Origin: Sycon ciliatum
Taxonomy: Eukaryota; Porifera; Calcarea; Leucosolenida; Sycettidae
Reading direction: 5' to 3'
Length of the DNA stretch: 64,000 nucleotides
Assembly (NCBI RefSeq): GCF_964019385.1
Contig: NC_088643.1
Coordinates: forward strand, 1,084,855 to 1,148,854
In this document: one piece after another, positions 21,469-30,214 of the stretch
How positions within the stretch are numbered: the first letter of the stretch is position 1
Layout of the letters: every line of letters begins with the position of its first letter
Notes under the pieces: model-generated
Databases searched by the model: none
Seen by the model: the letters and a program-made list of their open reading frames with translations, nothing else
Told to the model about the DNA's origin: nothing
Program-made: the position numbers and the translations under genes

Positions 21469-21547
21469 CTTCCAGGAAGCGAAGGCAGAACAACTCATCA
21501 GCACTGTATTCGATGAACGAATGACTCAACTACAGGACAACCATCTG

Positions 21548-21731
21548 TATTTATACAAGTCAGAGACGGGGGCGGATTGAAATGTTAAAATATGTGTCAA
21601 CTAGATCAACCAATCACCATCAAGCCCGACACAAACATTTGCCCAATCAGCATTGAGCCCGCCAAAAACATTTGACCAACCAGCATCAAACCCACCAAAA
21701 ACATTTTGTCCAGTCAGCGGCATGCCCACCA
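21548..21731 (-). promoter_or_regulatory. TATA box and four 33-bp CCAAT-box repeats, left-arm copy
   Basis: Mirror of 23471-23653: four units of 33-34 bp, three carrying attgg or gttgg (inverted CCAAT), end ~50 bp upstream of TATAAATA on the minus strand. This layout is a eukaryotic RNA polymerase II promoter driving the 246-aa gene; NF-Y binding is inferred. Confidence 0.75.
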
Positions 21732-21741
21732 AATAATTATC

Positions 21742-22470
21742 TCATCTTAAAGATTCCTTACATGATACAGCCACTTTAGTGAACTGATACAGTATGGAAA
21801 TAAGATCAAAGTCAAACGTGTGCAAGTTCTGAATCACGTGATCAAGTGAATAGGTTTCCCAACAATAGGCATCAATCAATGATGTCATAAGAGATGTATC
21901 AGATGGAGATAAAATCAGCAAATTCGTACGCAACGTGGACAGTTGAGATGATGACACCATCCTGGTCGACTCCATGAGATGCAGTACATATAGGAGTGGA
22001 AAATGCTGAGGAAGAGGTTTCATGATTCGACTGAACCTCAACCACGATACATTGCTACGAGGTAAGTAGGAACGCAGTTTACGTAGTACATCCACATTCG
22101 TATCGTATACTATGCAGGATAATGCTATAGCATAGTTTAAACTCTTGTACAAACAGGATTTTTTCATCGCAAGTAACTGCTCCCGAAGAGGGTGTACGCA
22201 AAGCTGATCGGATAAGAGTTCAGTTTTCGAAAGAAAATGCAAAAGATGACGATCCACACCGCATAACCGCTCATGTACAGCGTAACGCTTCTTCATCAAA
22301 CTACATCTCCTATGCACATCATCTTCAGGGAAGTAAATCACCGCCATGACAAGTCCACACGAAGAACACACGTATCTTCCTTCATGTAAAACATGATCAA
22401 GATGTTGACACTGTTTTTCCTCCCCGTATTGCTCTTTTTCTTCTTCTTTCTTCTTAAATTCAGAATCCAT
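21742..22470 (-). CDS. Zinc-ribbon TFIIB-like protein, left-arm copy
   Basis: 242 aa from MDSEFKKK (22470, gaagATGg context). An acidic/lysine-rich N-terminus precedes a zinc ribbon, C21-x-H23 ... C35-x2-C38-G-L-V, spaced like the ribbon of TFIIB and of TFIIB-like and late transcription factors of large DNA viruses. The remaining ~190 residues are helix-rich and could hold a very divergent cyclin-like fold, but I cannot show that. If the assignment is right it would recruit RNA polymerase II or act as the element's own initiation factor. Single exon, TATA box ~55 bp upstream, divergent from its twin across the palindrome centre. Confidence 0.7.
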   Translation of the reverse strand: MDSEFKKKEEEKEQYGEEKQCQHLDHVLHEGRYVCSSCGLVMAVIYFPEDDVHRRCSLMKKRYAVHERLCGVDRHLLHFLSKTELLSDQLCVHPLREQLLAMKKSCLYKSLNYAIALSCIVYDTNVDVLRKLRSYLPRSNVSWLRFSRIMKPLPQHFPLLYVLHLMESTRMVSSSQLSTLRTNLLILSPSDTSLMTSLIDAYCWETYSLDHVIQNLHTFDFDLISILYQFTKVAVSCKESLR

Positions 22471-22730
22471 CTTCACTCCTCACCAACATCCTCATTATGA
22501 CACTATATCCAGCATGATATCTACTTTATATAACCAATCCTATCCAGGGCAATTATCAGGTACAACCATGGGGGTAGATGACCTCATACCCTCGCCGACG
22601 TGTTGGCGAGGGTATGAGGTCATCTACCCCCATGGTTGTACCTGATAATTGCCCTGGATAGGATTGGTTATATAAAGTAGATATCATGCTGGATATAGTG
22701 TCATAATGAGGATGTTGGTGAGGAGTGAAG
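22471..22730. promoter_or_regulatory. Palindrome centre: bidirectional TATA promoters and hairpin loop
   Basis: Two outward-facing TATA boxes (TTATATAAAG at 22668-22677 on plus; mirror at 22524-22533 on minus), each ~55 bp from the ATG of a TFIIB-like gene. At the very centre, arms ending in CTCGCC and GGCGAG enclose the 8-nt loop GACGTGTT (22597-22604). It could extrude as a cruciform or represent a fused hairpin end. Confidence 0.85.
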
Positions 22731-23459
22731 ATGGATTCTGAATTTAAGAAGAAAGAAGAAGAAAAAGAGCAATACGGGGAGGAAAAACAGTGTCAACATC
22801 TTGATCATGTTTTACATGAAGGAAGATACGTGTGTTCTTCGTGTGGACTTGTCATGGCGGTGATTTACTTCCCTGAAGATGATGTGCATAGGAGATGTAG
22901 TTTGATGAAGAAGCGTTACGCTGTACATGAGCGGTTATGCGGTGTGGATCGTCATCTTTTGCATTTTCTTTCGAAAACTGAACTCTTATCCGATCAGCTT
23001 TGCGTACACCCTCTTCGGGAGCAGTTACTTGCGATGAAAAAATCCTGTTTGTACAAGAGTTTAAACTATGCTATAGCATTATCCTGCATAGTATACGATA
23101 CGAATGTGGATGTACTACGTAAACTGCGTTCCTACTTACCTCGTAGCAATGTATCGTGGTTGAGGTTCAGTCGAATCATGAAACCTCTTCCTCAGCATTT
23201 TCCACTCCTATATGTACTGCATCTCATGGAGTCGACCAGGATGGTGTCATCATCTCAACTGTCCACGTTGCGTACGAATTTGCTGATTTTATCTCCATCT
23301 GATACATCTCTTATGACATCATTGATTGATGCCTATTGTTGGGAAACCTATTCACTTGATCACGTGATTCAGAACTTGCACACGTTTGACTTTGATCTTA
23401 TTTCCATACTGTATCAGTTCACTAAAGTGGCTGTATCATGTAAGGAATCTTTAAGATGA
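22731..23459 (+). CDS. Zinc-ribbon TFIIB-like protein, right-arm copy
   Basis: Same 242-aa protein as the left-arm copy, with no amino-acid difference seen. ATG at 22731 follows the TATA box at 22668-22677. The stop is 12 nt before the CCAAT-repeat promoter of the next gene, so the two genes lie head to tail with almost no spacer, as in compact viral genomes. Confidence 0.7.
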   Translation: MDSEFKKKEEEKEQYGEEKQCQHLDHVLHEGRYVCSSCGLVMAVIYFPEDDVHRRCSLMKKRYAVHERLCGVDRHLLHFLSKTELLSDQLCVHPLREQLLAMKKSCLYKSLNYAIALSCIVYDTNVDVLRKLRSYLPRSNVSWLRFSRIMKPLPQHFPLLYVLHLMESTRMVSSSQLSTLRTNLLILSPSDTSLMTSLIDAYCWETYSLDHVIQNLHTFDFDLISILYQFTKVAVSCKESLR

Positions 23460-23470
23460 GATAATTATTT

Positions 23471-23653
23471 GGTGGGCATGCCGCTGACTGGACAAAATGT
23501 TTTTGGTGGGTTTGATGCTGGTTGGTCAAATGTTTTTGGCGGGCTCAATGCTGATTGGGCAAATGTTTGTGTCGGGCTTGATGGTGATTGGTTGATCTAG
23601 TTGACACATATTTTAACATTTCAATCCGCCCCCGTCTCTGACTTGTATAAATA
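23471..23653 (+). promoter_or_regulatory. Four 33-bp CCAAT-box repeats and TATA box, right-arm copy
   Basis: Repeat units begin with GGTGGG/GGCGGG/GTCGGG at 23471, 23505, 23538 and 23571, and share the form gatgctg-ttgg-caaatgtttttgg with an inverted CCAAT (attgg, gttgg) in three of them. TATAAATA follows at 23646-23653, ~80 bp before the preferred ATG at 23733. Confidence 0.78.
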
Positions 23654-23732
23654 CAGATGGTTGTCCTGTAGTTGAGTCATTCGTTCATCGAATACAGTGC
23701 TGATGAGTTGTTCTGCCTTCGCTTCCTGGAAG

Positions 23733-24473
23733 ATGGATTCCCTTTACGAGCGACGGGTGAGGAAGAATTCCGCTCTTCCTGCTGACCCTCCTCAAGTTGT
23801 GCTCTCTTCGAACGCAGTACCGGCTAAGCGTCGCTATGTGCCACCTGCTCCTACCAAGCTCCACAAAGAGATTGTGGTGGATGGGTTTCAGGAGGACATG
23901 CAACTGTCCTACAAGTCATCAGGTAGATCCTTCTACAAGCCTGGTTATAAGATGTACTTCCCTTCAGGAGCTCTACCAGCCTGTGGTAGTACGGCAACAG
24001 CTCGCAAAGATGCTCAAGGACAGGTTTACATCGACCTGAATGAGTCCACTGAGTTCATCATTACGAACTTGATCAAGACTTGTCCATCGCTCCGTGACAC
24101 TCTCCGAAGAGGACGTGTGGAGAAGATCAAGACCAACTTCTACCCATCACGTTCGTCCGACGGTCAATGTCGGGTATACATCAACGGTGAAAGCAAGCTA
24201 GTCCCGACCAGCTCGTTCGAACTGGATGTGGAACAAGATGTTTTCATCTACCCCGGGGCAGTCTCCTTCGACCTTGACGAGCAGGCGTTGAAGGTACGTC
24301 TTACTGTTGCTCCAATCGTCTGCATCCACGTGGAGCCCAGATGTTTTCATCGTGCTCTGGACGCGCACATGACACTTTCTACCACGGAACTGAAACAGCT
24401 AACTGAGAGCTTCATATCATTATGCAGTGTCGTCGTTCAACAAGACGATCAGCTGGTAGAGAGCTTCCAATAA
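23733..24473 (+). CDS. Unknown 246-aa protein, right-arm copy
   Basis: Identical in translation to the left-arm copy. A consensus donor AAG/GTACGT at 24293/24294 and the acceptor at 24695 would allow in-phase splicing to the exon at 24696-24902; the unspliced reading ends at 24473. No family recognised. Confidence 0.75.
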   Translation: MDSLYERRVRKNSALPADPPQVVLSSNAVPAKRRYVPPAPTKLHKEIVVDGFQEDMQLSYKSSGRSFYKPGYKMYFPSGALPACGSTATARKDAQGQVYIDLNESTEFIITNLIKTCPSLRDTLRRGRVEKIKTNFYPSRSSDGQCRVYINGESKLVPTSSFELDVEQDVFIYPGAVSFDLDEQALKVRLTVAPIVCIHVEPRCFHRALDAHMTLSTTELKQLTESFISLCSVVVQQDDQLVESFQ

Positions 24474-24695
24474 GTCTTTAATGAACTGCATTCTTTATCA
24501 GACAGCTGATCATTCATTCTTATCCTATCCTATTTGACTGTATACTACTTCCTACTGCAATATATCATTATATTCAAAACTTCTAGAAAACAAGTATGGG
24601 TGGTGTTGTGTCGAGTAATACATCCACGGAAGAGTGCTGCCTTGCCTCTTCTGATTCTAGCGTCCCCACTGATACTAGTAGGGTATGGGTTGCAG

Positions 24696-24902
24696 GATGT
24701 GAAAAGAATGGAATTGGAAAAGATGAGCCAGGTTGATTTCATGTGCGCACCATCAAGGAATGCGTCAATCATGACAAGGTTCCATCATGAATGTGAAGAC
24801 TTCGAGACTCGTCATGCCTTTGGCATGGACCATTTATTCGTTCCAGATTCACCGTTGTTTCACGAGTGGACATCTGCTAAAAAAGTTGCAATGAAAAAAT
24901 AA
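24696..24902 (+). CDS. Possible 3' exon of the 246-aa gene, right-arm copy
   Basis: Mirror of 20299-20505. The only substitution I noticed between the palindrome arms falls here (A at 24705), changing the fourth codon to Arg. Exon status depends on use of the 24294-24695 intron. Confidence 0.4.
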   Translation, partial: DVKRMELEKMSQVDFMCAPSRNASIMTRFHHECEDFETRHAFGMDHLFVPDSPLFHEWTSAKKVAMKK

Positions 24903-25395
24903 AATAAATGAAAACTCCAAGCGCGTTTTGTACGGTCATACCTCAAAAAGAAGAAGATTAAGTTCCAATACGAAGCTACCAAGTCCGATTTGAACAAGGT
25001 GGCGGGGCTCGAGTCTCTCAAGTGCCGGTGGCAATTCATGTTATTATTATTTTATTTATTTTACTAGGGTGTTTCCCACAGACCATGTGTTTGGTTACGC
25101 TGCACAAGCAGCGCATTACTTTATCCCTTCCACTAATTGTTATCGGCCAATCAGCATACTCTCACCACCTCGCATCCAATCAGCATACCCACGTCACACT
25201 AACGTTACACAAACTCGTCTCATTATGCGAAAAAATGGTACTGAATCATAGCAACATCCTCCTGGATAATGAACAAAATAACGATTAATCTACATATTTC
25301 GATATGTGCAACAGGACTAAAATCGATGGAGTTACGACAGTTTTACGGTATGTACACAATATCAGTCGTTAATGACTGATGCACCGCAAAGGGTT
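24903..25395. other. No supported gene
   Basis: Mirror of 19806-20298. AT-rich with ccaat boxes at ~25147 and ~25176. No coding feature supported. Confidence 0.4.
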
Positions 25396-26541
25396 AAAAC
25401 ACAACAACCGACAACAACCGACAACAACCGACAATAACCAACAACAACACCCAACAACCGACAACAACCGACAACAACAACCAACAACAAACAACAACAA
25501 CAGCCAACAACAACCAACAACAACCAACAACAACCAACAACAACCAACAACAAACAACAACAACCGACAACAACCGACAACAACCGACAGCAACCGACAA
25601 CAACTACCAACAACAACCAACAACAACCGACAACAACAGCCAACAACAGCCAACAACAACCAACAACAACCAACAACAACCAACAACAACCAATAACAAC
25701 TGACAACAACCGACAACAACCGACAACAACAACCAACAACAACCGACAACATCCGGCAACAACCAACAACAACCAACAACAACCAACAACACCACCCAAC
25801 AACCGACAACAACAACACCCAACAACCGACAACAACACCCAACAACCGACAACAACCGGCAACAACAACCAACAACAGCAAACGACAACCGGCAACAACC
25901 GACAACAATACCAAACAACACCCAACAACAACCAACAACAGCCAACAATAAACAACAACAACCGACAACGGCCGAAAACAACCGACAACAACCAACAACA
26001 ACCGACAACAACCAACTACAACCAACAACTAGCAATCGACAACAACCGACAACAACATCCAACAACAACCAACAACAGCCAACAACAACAACCAGCAACA
26101 ACTAGCAACAGCCGACAACAACGGACAACAACCGACAACAACCAACAACAACCAACACCAACCAACAAGAACACCCAACAGCCGACAACAACACCCAACA
26201 ACCGACAACAACCGACAACAACAACAACCAACAACAACCAACAATAACCAGCAACAACCGACAACAACATCCAACAGCCAACAACAACCGACAACAACAC
26301 ACAACAACAACCAACAACAACCAATAACAACATCAACAACGACGACGATAACGACGACGACAACCGACTACAACATCAACAACAACCAACAACAACCAAC
26401 AACAAACGACGACAACAACCGGCAACAACCGACAACAACAACCAATAACAACATCAACAACGACGACGATAACGACGACAACAACCGACTACAACATCAA
26501 CAACGACGACGATAACGACGACAACCACAACAGTGTCCGGT
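25396..26541. repeat. CAA-based minisatellite, right-arm copy
   Basis: Reverse complement of the left-arm minisatellite (caaccgacaa/caacaac units). Its unit order appears preserved in mirror image along its whole length, which is striking for a class of repeat that mutates quickly. Confidence 0.95.
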
Positions 26542-26626
26542 AATGTGTGGTAGAGAATGGCAGTCAGCCAGACTGATTACAGTTGAACATGTATAATAAT
26601 AATAACACATTTCGCGTAGTTGAGCA

Positions 26627-26872
26627 CTAAATAAAGAAATTCAGTTTTTTCCCCACTTCTGTCTTGTGAGCATCATCAGCAAGGTGTAGTAGCTGCTGAT
26701 ACTGATTTGTCCTCGAGTGTCGAGCTGCACAGTTTCTTCCAGTCTGTCTTGTCCTCTGCATGGTCTTCATGGGCACACCCAGCTTATTCAACTGAGCGAC
26801 CAGACTTGTGGCTAGTGTCAACCTTGGCCACCCACGAGGTGCTTTGTTGTCCTTGTCCAAATAGCCGCTCAT
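26627..26872 (-). CDS. Small basic ORF, right-arm copy
   Basis: Mirror of the 81-aa ORF at 18329-18574, with no change seen. Same doubts about being a real gene. Confidence 0.35.
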   Translation of the reverse strand: MSGYLDKDNKAPRGWPRLTLATSLVAQLNKLGVPMKTMQRTRQTGRNCAARHSRTNQYQQLLHLADDAHKTEVGKKLNFFI

Positions 26873-26958
26873 GGCTACTTAGGGTGGCGTGTCCGTGTCC
26901 ATCTGTAGCACATGACTGGTCATTCGTAGTCGCCTACACGCAGCGGTGTCATGTATTA

Positions 26959-28008
26959 CTACAAGAACTCAACCAAGTCCTCAGCAGTCATGGAGTAGCG
27001 GCAGGTTGGGCAAGTTGGGCTGGAGGCAGAACTGATCCACTCCTTGATACAGTGGAAGTGAAATTCATGACCACACTCCAACTTGGATAGAGGACGGTTC
27101 AGGGTATCCTGACAAATCACACAAATGGGCTCATGACTTATTGCTGACGAGTCTACCTTAGTAGGCACTACATTGATGTACTGCAGCTCCATGGGGTGTA
27201 TTGCCTGGTCTTGATGGTGGTCACCGTAATACACCCCGTTGAGGTACCACTGATAGATACCCTCCTCCTGAGAGATGAAAGCAGGCCCATCTTCCCTATG
27301 CCGAAGGTTGTATCGGTACCACTCCCGTACACGGTTGTTACCTTCCCTGCGTATCACGGCTGGCGCATTCTCCCTGTGGAGCCGGTCGTGATAATACCAC
27401 TGGATGGTGATACCATCATCACTCCGAGTGATCCTGGCTGGTCCGTCTACTCTGTGTAGACGCCCTTGGACATACCAGGCTTCCAGCAAATAGGCGCCAT
27501 CAAATCTCTCCGTCAGAGCAGGGCCGTCGCCGATCCTTTGTCTGACGCCATTCCAATACCACTCTTCGCGGTGTCGGTAGAACCCCTCAGAGTCTTCACC
27601 AAGGTCTGAAAATGTTTCCACTGCAGGGCCATCATACCTGTGGAGTCTTCCGTGGTGATACCACCGTAGAATACCGCATGTGGCGTCATAATAACTGACT
27701 GCAGGACCGCCGGCTCTATGACGGGCGCCGTTGAGGTAGTACTCTATGCTACCCCGTCCTATCCAAGCCGGTTCATTAACGCGATGAAGGCGACCTCCAT
27801 AGCACCAGGCGGACACTCCCCTACTATCAACAAGAGCTGGTCCGTCCTCCCGATGGAGTCTACCATCGACGTGCCAAATTTCTTGCTGCGCGTTTTGATC
27901 TGCCAACTCCACAACTGTTCTTATTGGCGTCCGCCTTTCTATTAGTAAAGGACCCGTGGTGAGAGACCACGACCGGTCGTCCAAGTCTACACCGAATGTA
28001 TCAGCCAT
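26959..28008 (-). CDS. RING-H2 protein with HREDGPA-type repeats, right-arm copy
   Basis: Identical in translation to the left-arm 349-aa protein: about eight MORN-like repeats, then the C3H2C3 RING-H2 finger at residues 296-336. Transcribed toward the palindrome centre, like its twin. Confidence 0.9.
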   Translation of the reverse strand: MADTFGVDLDDRSWSLTTGPLLIERRTPIRTVVELADQNAQQEIWHVDGRLHREDGPALVDSRGVSAWCYGGRLHRVNEPAWIGRGSIEYYLNGARHRAGGPAVSYYDATCGILRWYHHGRLHRYDGPAVETFSDLGEDSEGFYRHREEWYWNGVRQRIGDGPALTERFDGAYLLEAWYVQGRLHRVDGPARITRSDDGITIQWYYHDRLHRENAPAVIRREGNNRVREWYRYNLRHREDGPAFISQEEGIYQWYLNGVYYGDHHQDQAIHPMELQYINVVPTKVDSSAISHEPICVICQDTLNRPLSKLECGHEFHFHCIKEWISSASSPTCPTCRYSMTAEDLVEFL

Positions 28009-28183
28009 ATCTATTTACTGAGAATAATGTAACAACTCCTCCACAAACGCTTCTACAACTGACGTCTTCTTCATCCTGGTTTTTTCCTCTTGGTGGTTTT
28101 GGATAAGAGTTGAAAAGTCCAAAAGGTCAACTGATGACCTTTGCGTTACTTGGTATGATTGGGTTTTAGCGGATGATGTCGGT

Positions 28184-28765
28184 ATGCAGCTGGGGAGCGA
28201 ATTTGACAGGAAGAAGGTAAAGGTCTTGCTTTGCGGTTCACACCTTCACTTCAGTATCATTATCCTGAAAACAGCCCAAATGAGGTTCACGTGTCACTGT
28301 GGCGTTCGCCTTACAGGGGTAGTACCCCTGTTTCAACACCTGAGGCGGTGCGTCAAGCGCCGCCTCTTTCTAATCATATATTGCGATAAATGGTAAGTGT
28401 GCAGTGCTCCTAGCTCTCTCCCCCAACAAAAGAGCTCTATGACACTGTGCTTTCTGCGGTTTCTTTCGTTTTTACAGTGGAGAAAGGCTGGTGGGAGGCC
28501 AGGCCGTGGCCGCACACCTGGCGGGTGCGGCCCATCGGGCCCGTTACTGGGAGGGCCGGCAAGTCGGGCTGCTGTTGCAGTCCGACTACCGGGACGCCAT
28601 GGAGCGTATCCGGACCCTGTAAGTAAGCACTGCTCTGTCTACATGTATACTTACCCCCCTCGTTATAGCGATACTTACTTGTTTCGTATCCTCTTGTCTT
28701 ACCCTGCTTCCGTATTCGTGACACTAATAGTGTTTGTGTGCGCTCATGCTTGGTTTTACAGATGA
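28184..28765 (+). CDS. Spliced two-zinc-finger protein, right-arm copy
   Basis: Exons 28184-28392, 28478-28618 and 28762-28765, with introns GTAAGT...TTTTACAG and GTAAGT...TTTTACAG. The inner start MRFTCHCG is at 28280. The second intron holds the single-base length difference between the arms, so the protein is unaffected. The second finger (C-x2-C-x12-H-x5-H) is completed only after splicing, which supports both the gene and its introns. Confidence 0.65.
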
Positions 28766-29751
28766 CGTATGTATGAAGGTCTGGAGCTAGCTGCCGTCTT
28801 CGGGATGTGCCATTTGTTTTCAAAATTATTTGTAAGTACTTGTAACAGGCGTAGTGTAGTAACTGTGTATGCAGTGTAGTAACAGTGTGTGGTGTTTTGT
28901 GATGGTCCTGAGCGGTCGTAATGTGTTTTGTGATGGTCCTGAGCAGTCGTAACGTGTTGGGCTACTGAAGTACACTGCATGAAGGGGTATGTGTGGGTGC
29001 TTCGACATATTCTCGTGCTTCCTAAACCCTAGATACGTGTATAGCACTATAACCTAGATGTGTGTGTGTGCGTGTGTGCGTGTGTGTGTCCGCGCATGCG
29101 TGCGTGTGCGTGCATTGTGTTCTCTACTACAGACTCATCCAAGTCAATTATTTAAATAAAAGTGTATTATAGTAAACAGTATTGTGTTTTGTTATGGTGA
29201 ATATGTGGGGAATGGTGGACATGCCTTAGTGTGACTGGATACCCGCGGGTTGTGACTCTTTGCTGGCCACTCTGGATTCTCCAGTATAGATTCGGTACAG
29301 TGCAGAGGGGATTTGTGGTGCGTAGCAACACTGCTTCACTGTGACACCCCTTCAATAATTGTTTTAATGCATGATACTCCGGGCGTAGCCGGTTGATTCT
29401 TACTGTATCCCGATTAAAATAGAAATATGCATCTAATGTACATGCATGGATAGTTGGCATTTCCCAAATCGGCCGGGCGAAAAATTCGCCGAAAACAGTG
29501 GTTTTGAAGAAATTACCCATCTTTTTGCCGAATTTTCAAATTTCGCATGTTGAATTCGCCGAAAACCGATGTTTCAGTGCTTCACAGAGTGTGTGTAAAT
29601 GACTAAATGTACATGACGTAATAGGACCGGTGGGTTCAAGTACTACGTTGAGCCGAATTCTGATCTTGGGGCTCATAATATGGCCGAATTTGAACATTCT
29701 CTTACCGATCGAAAAGCCGATTAGACATGCTCTGTATGGGCAACTTGTCAA
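28766..29751. other. No supported gene; mirror of 15451-16436
   Basis: Contains the (GT)n tract at 29059-29116, the TTCGCCGAAAA repeats at ~29470-29570 and the same unassigned open frame on the minus strand (29167-29520). Confidence 0.5.
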
Positions 29752-30212
29752 TCAGTGCACATCTACGATGTGTGAATAAAACAAATGCAAGGAGCGTGAA
29801 CTTGTTTGCTGCACATCTACGAAGTGCGAATCAGGGAGTAGTATAATGACACGTGTACTAGTACACCTTGTGTTGCACTGCGTCTTTTCCACACGCAGGG
29901 CCACTGAAGGTCACACGCTCCGCGTGCGTATGCACGCATGCGCAATATGTCACTGCATGCAATGCACATCTACGATGTGCAAATCAGGGAATAGTACGTA
30001 TTTTACTACTCCACGGTGCGAATGCACCGAACGTGCACAAGTGCACGTTCGCCACGGAAAAGAACCTTTATGGCACATTTATGGCATGGCAGGGGTCAAA
30101 GGTCAAACTCTGGGGGGTCCCGGGGCCAGACCCAGCACGACCAACACAGTGTGCCTTATTTGGCCCAAAGGTCAAAGGTCAAAAAGTGGGCCAGAACCTG
30201 CCCCGCACTAAC
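29752..30212. repeat. Right terminal region with subterminal palindromes
   Basis: Mirror of the left terminal region: TGCACATCTACGATGTG-type palindromes at ~29755-29773, ~29810-29828 and ~29963-29981, and the 11-bp inverted repeat around AA at ~30028-30051. Ends ...CCCCGCACTAAC followed by TA. Confidence 0.75.
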
Positions 30213-30214
30213 TA

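Larger units (their letters stand above)
14990..22596 (+). repeat. Left arm of the giant palindrome
   Basis: Inverted copy of 22605-30212. Order from the end inward: subterminal palindromes, AC microsatellite, zinc-finger gene (-), RING gene (+), small ORF (+), TTG minisatellite, 246-aa gene (-), CCAAT/TATA promoter, TFIIB-like gene (-), central promoter. Confidence 0.97.
14990..30212. mobile_element. Giant palindromic element (two 7.6-kb inverted arms, TA target duplication)
   Basis: The two arms, 14990-22596 and 22605-30212, are reverse complements around an 8-nt loop. The element starts GTTAGTGCGGGGCAGG and ends with its complement. TA precedes it (14988-14989) and TA follows (30213-30214); deleting the element plus one TA keeps the gypsy pol frame open, which argues for a genuine insertion by a TA-duplicating mechanism. 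Differences I noticed between arms: C at 20496 against A at 24705 (reads G/A on the same strand) and a G5/C6 run at ~16550/~28655. Gene content is doubled. No transposase, integrase, polymerase or Rep is recognisable. What kind of element this is remains open: a fold-back transposon, an integrated inverted-dimer virus or linear plasmid, or a non-autonomous passenger of a TA-targeting transposase. Confidence 0.9.
22605..30212 (-). repeat. Right arm of the giant palindrome
   Basis: Inverted copy of 14990-22596; one base longer because of a C6 run at ~28655 where the left arm has G5. Confidence 0.97.

Noticed and set aside
14990..30212. The whole palindrome as a pure assembly fold-back
   Set aside because: A fold-back would not give two different, correctly continuing gypsy flanks with a TA on each side. 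Kept only as a caveat to test with reads.
14990..30212. Polinton/Maverick element
   Set aside because: No protein-primed polymerase B, retroviral-like integrase, packaging ATPase or capsid recognised, and a TA rather than a 6-bp duplication.
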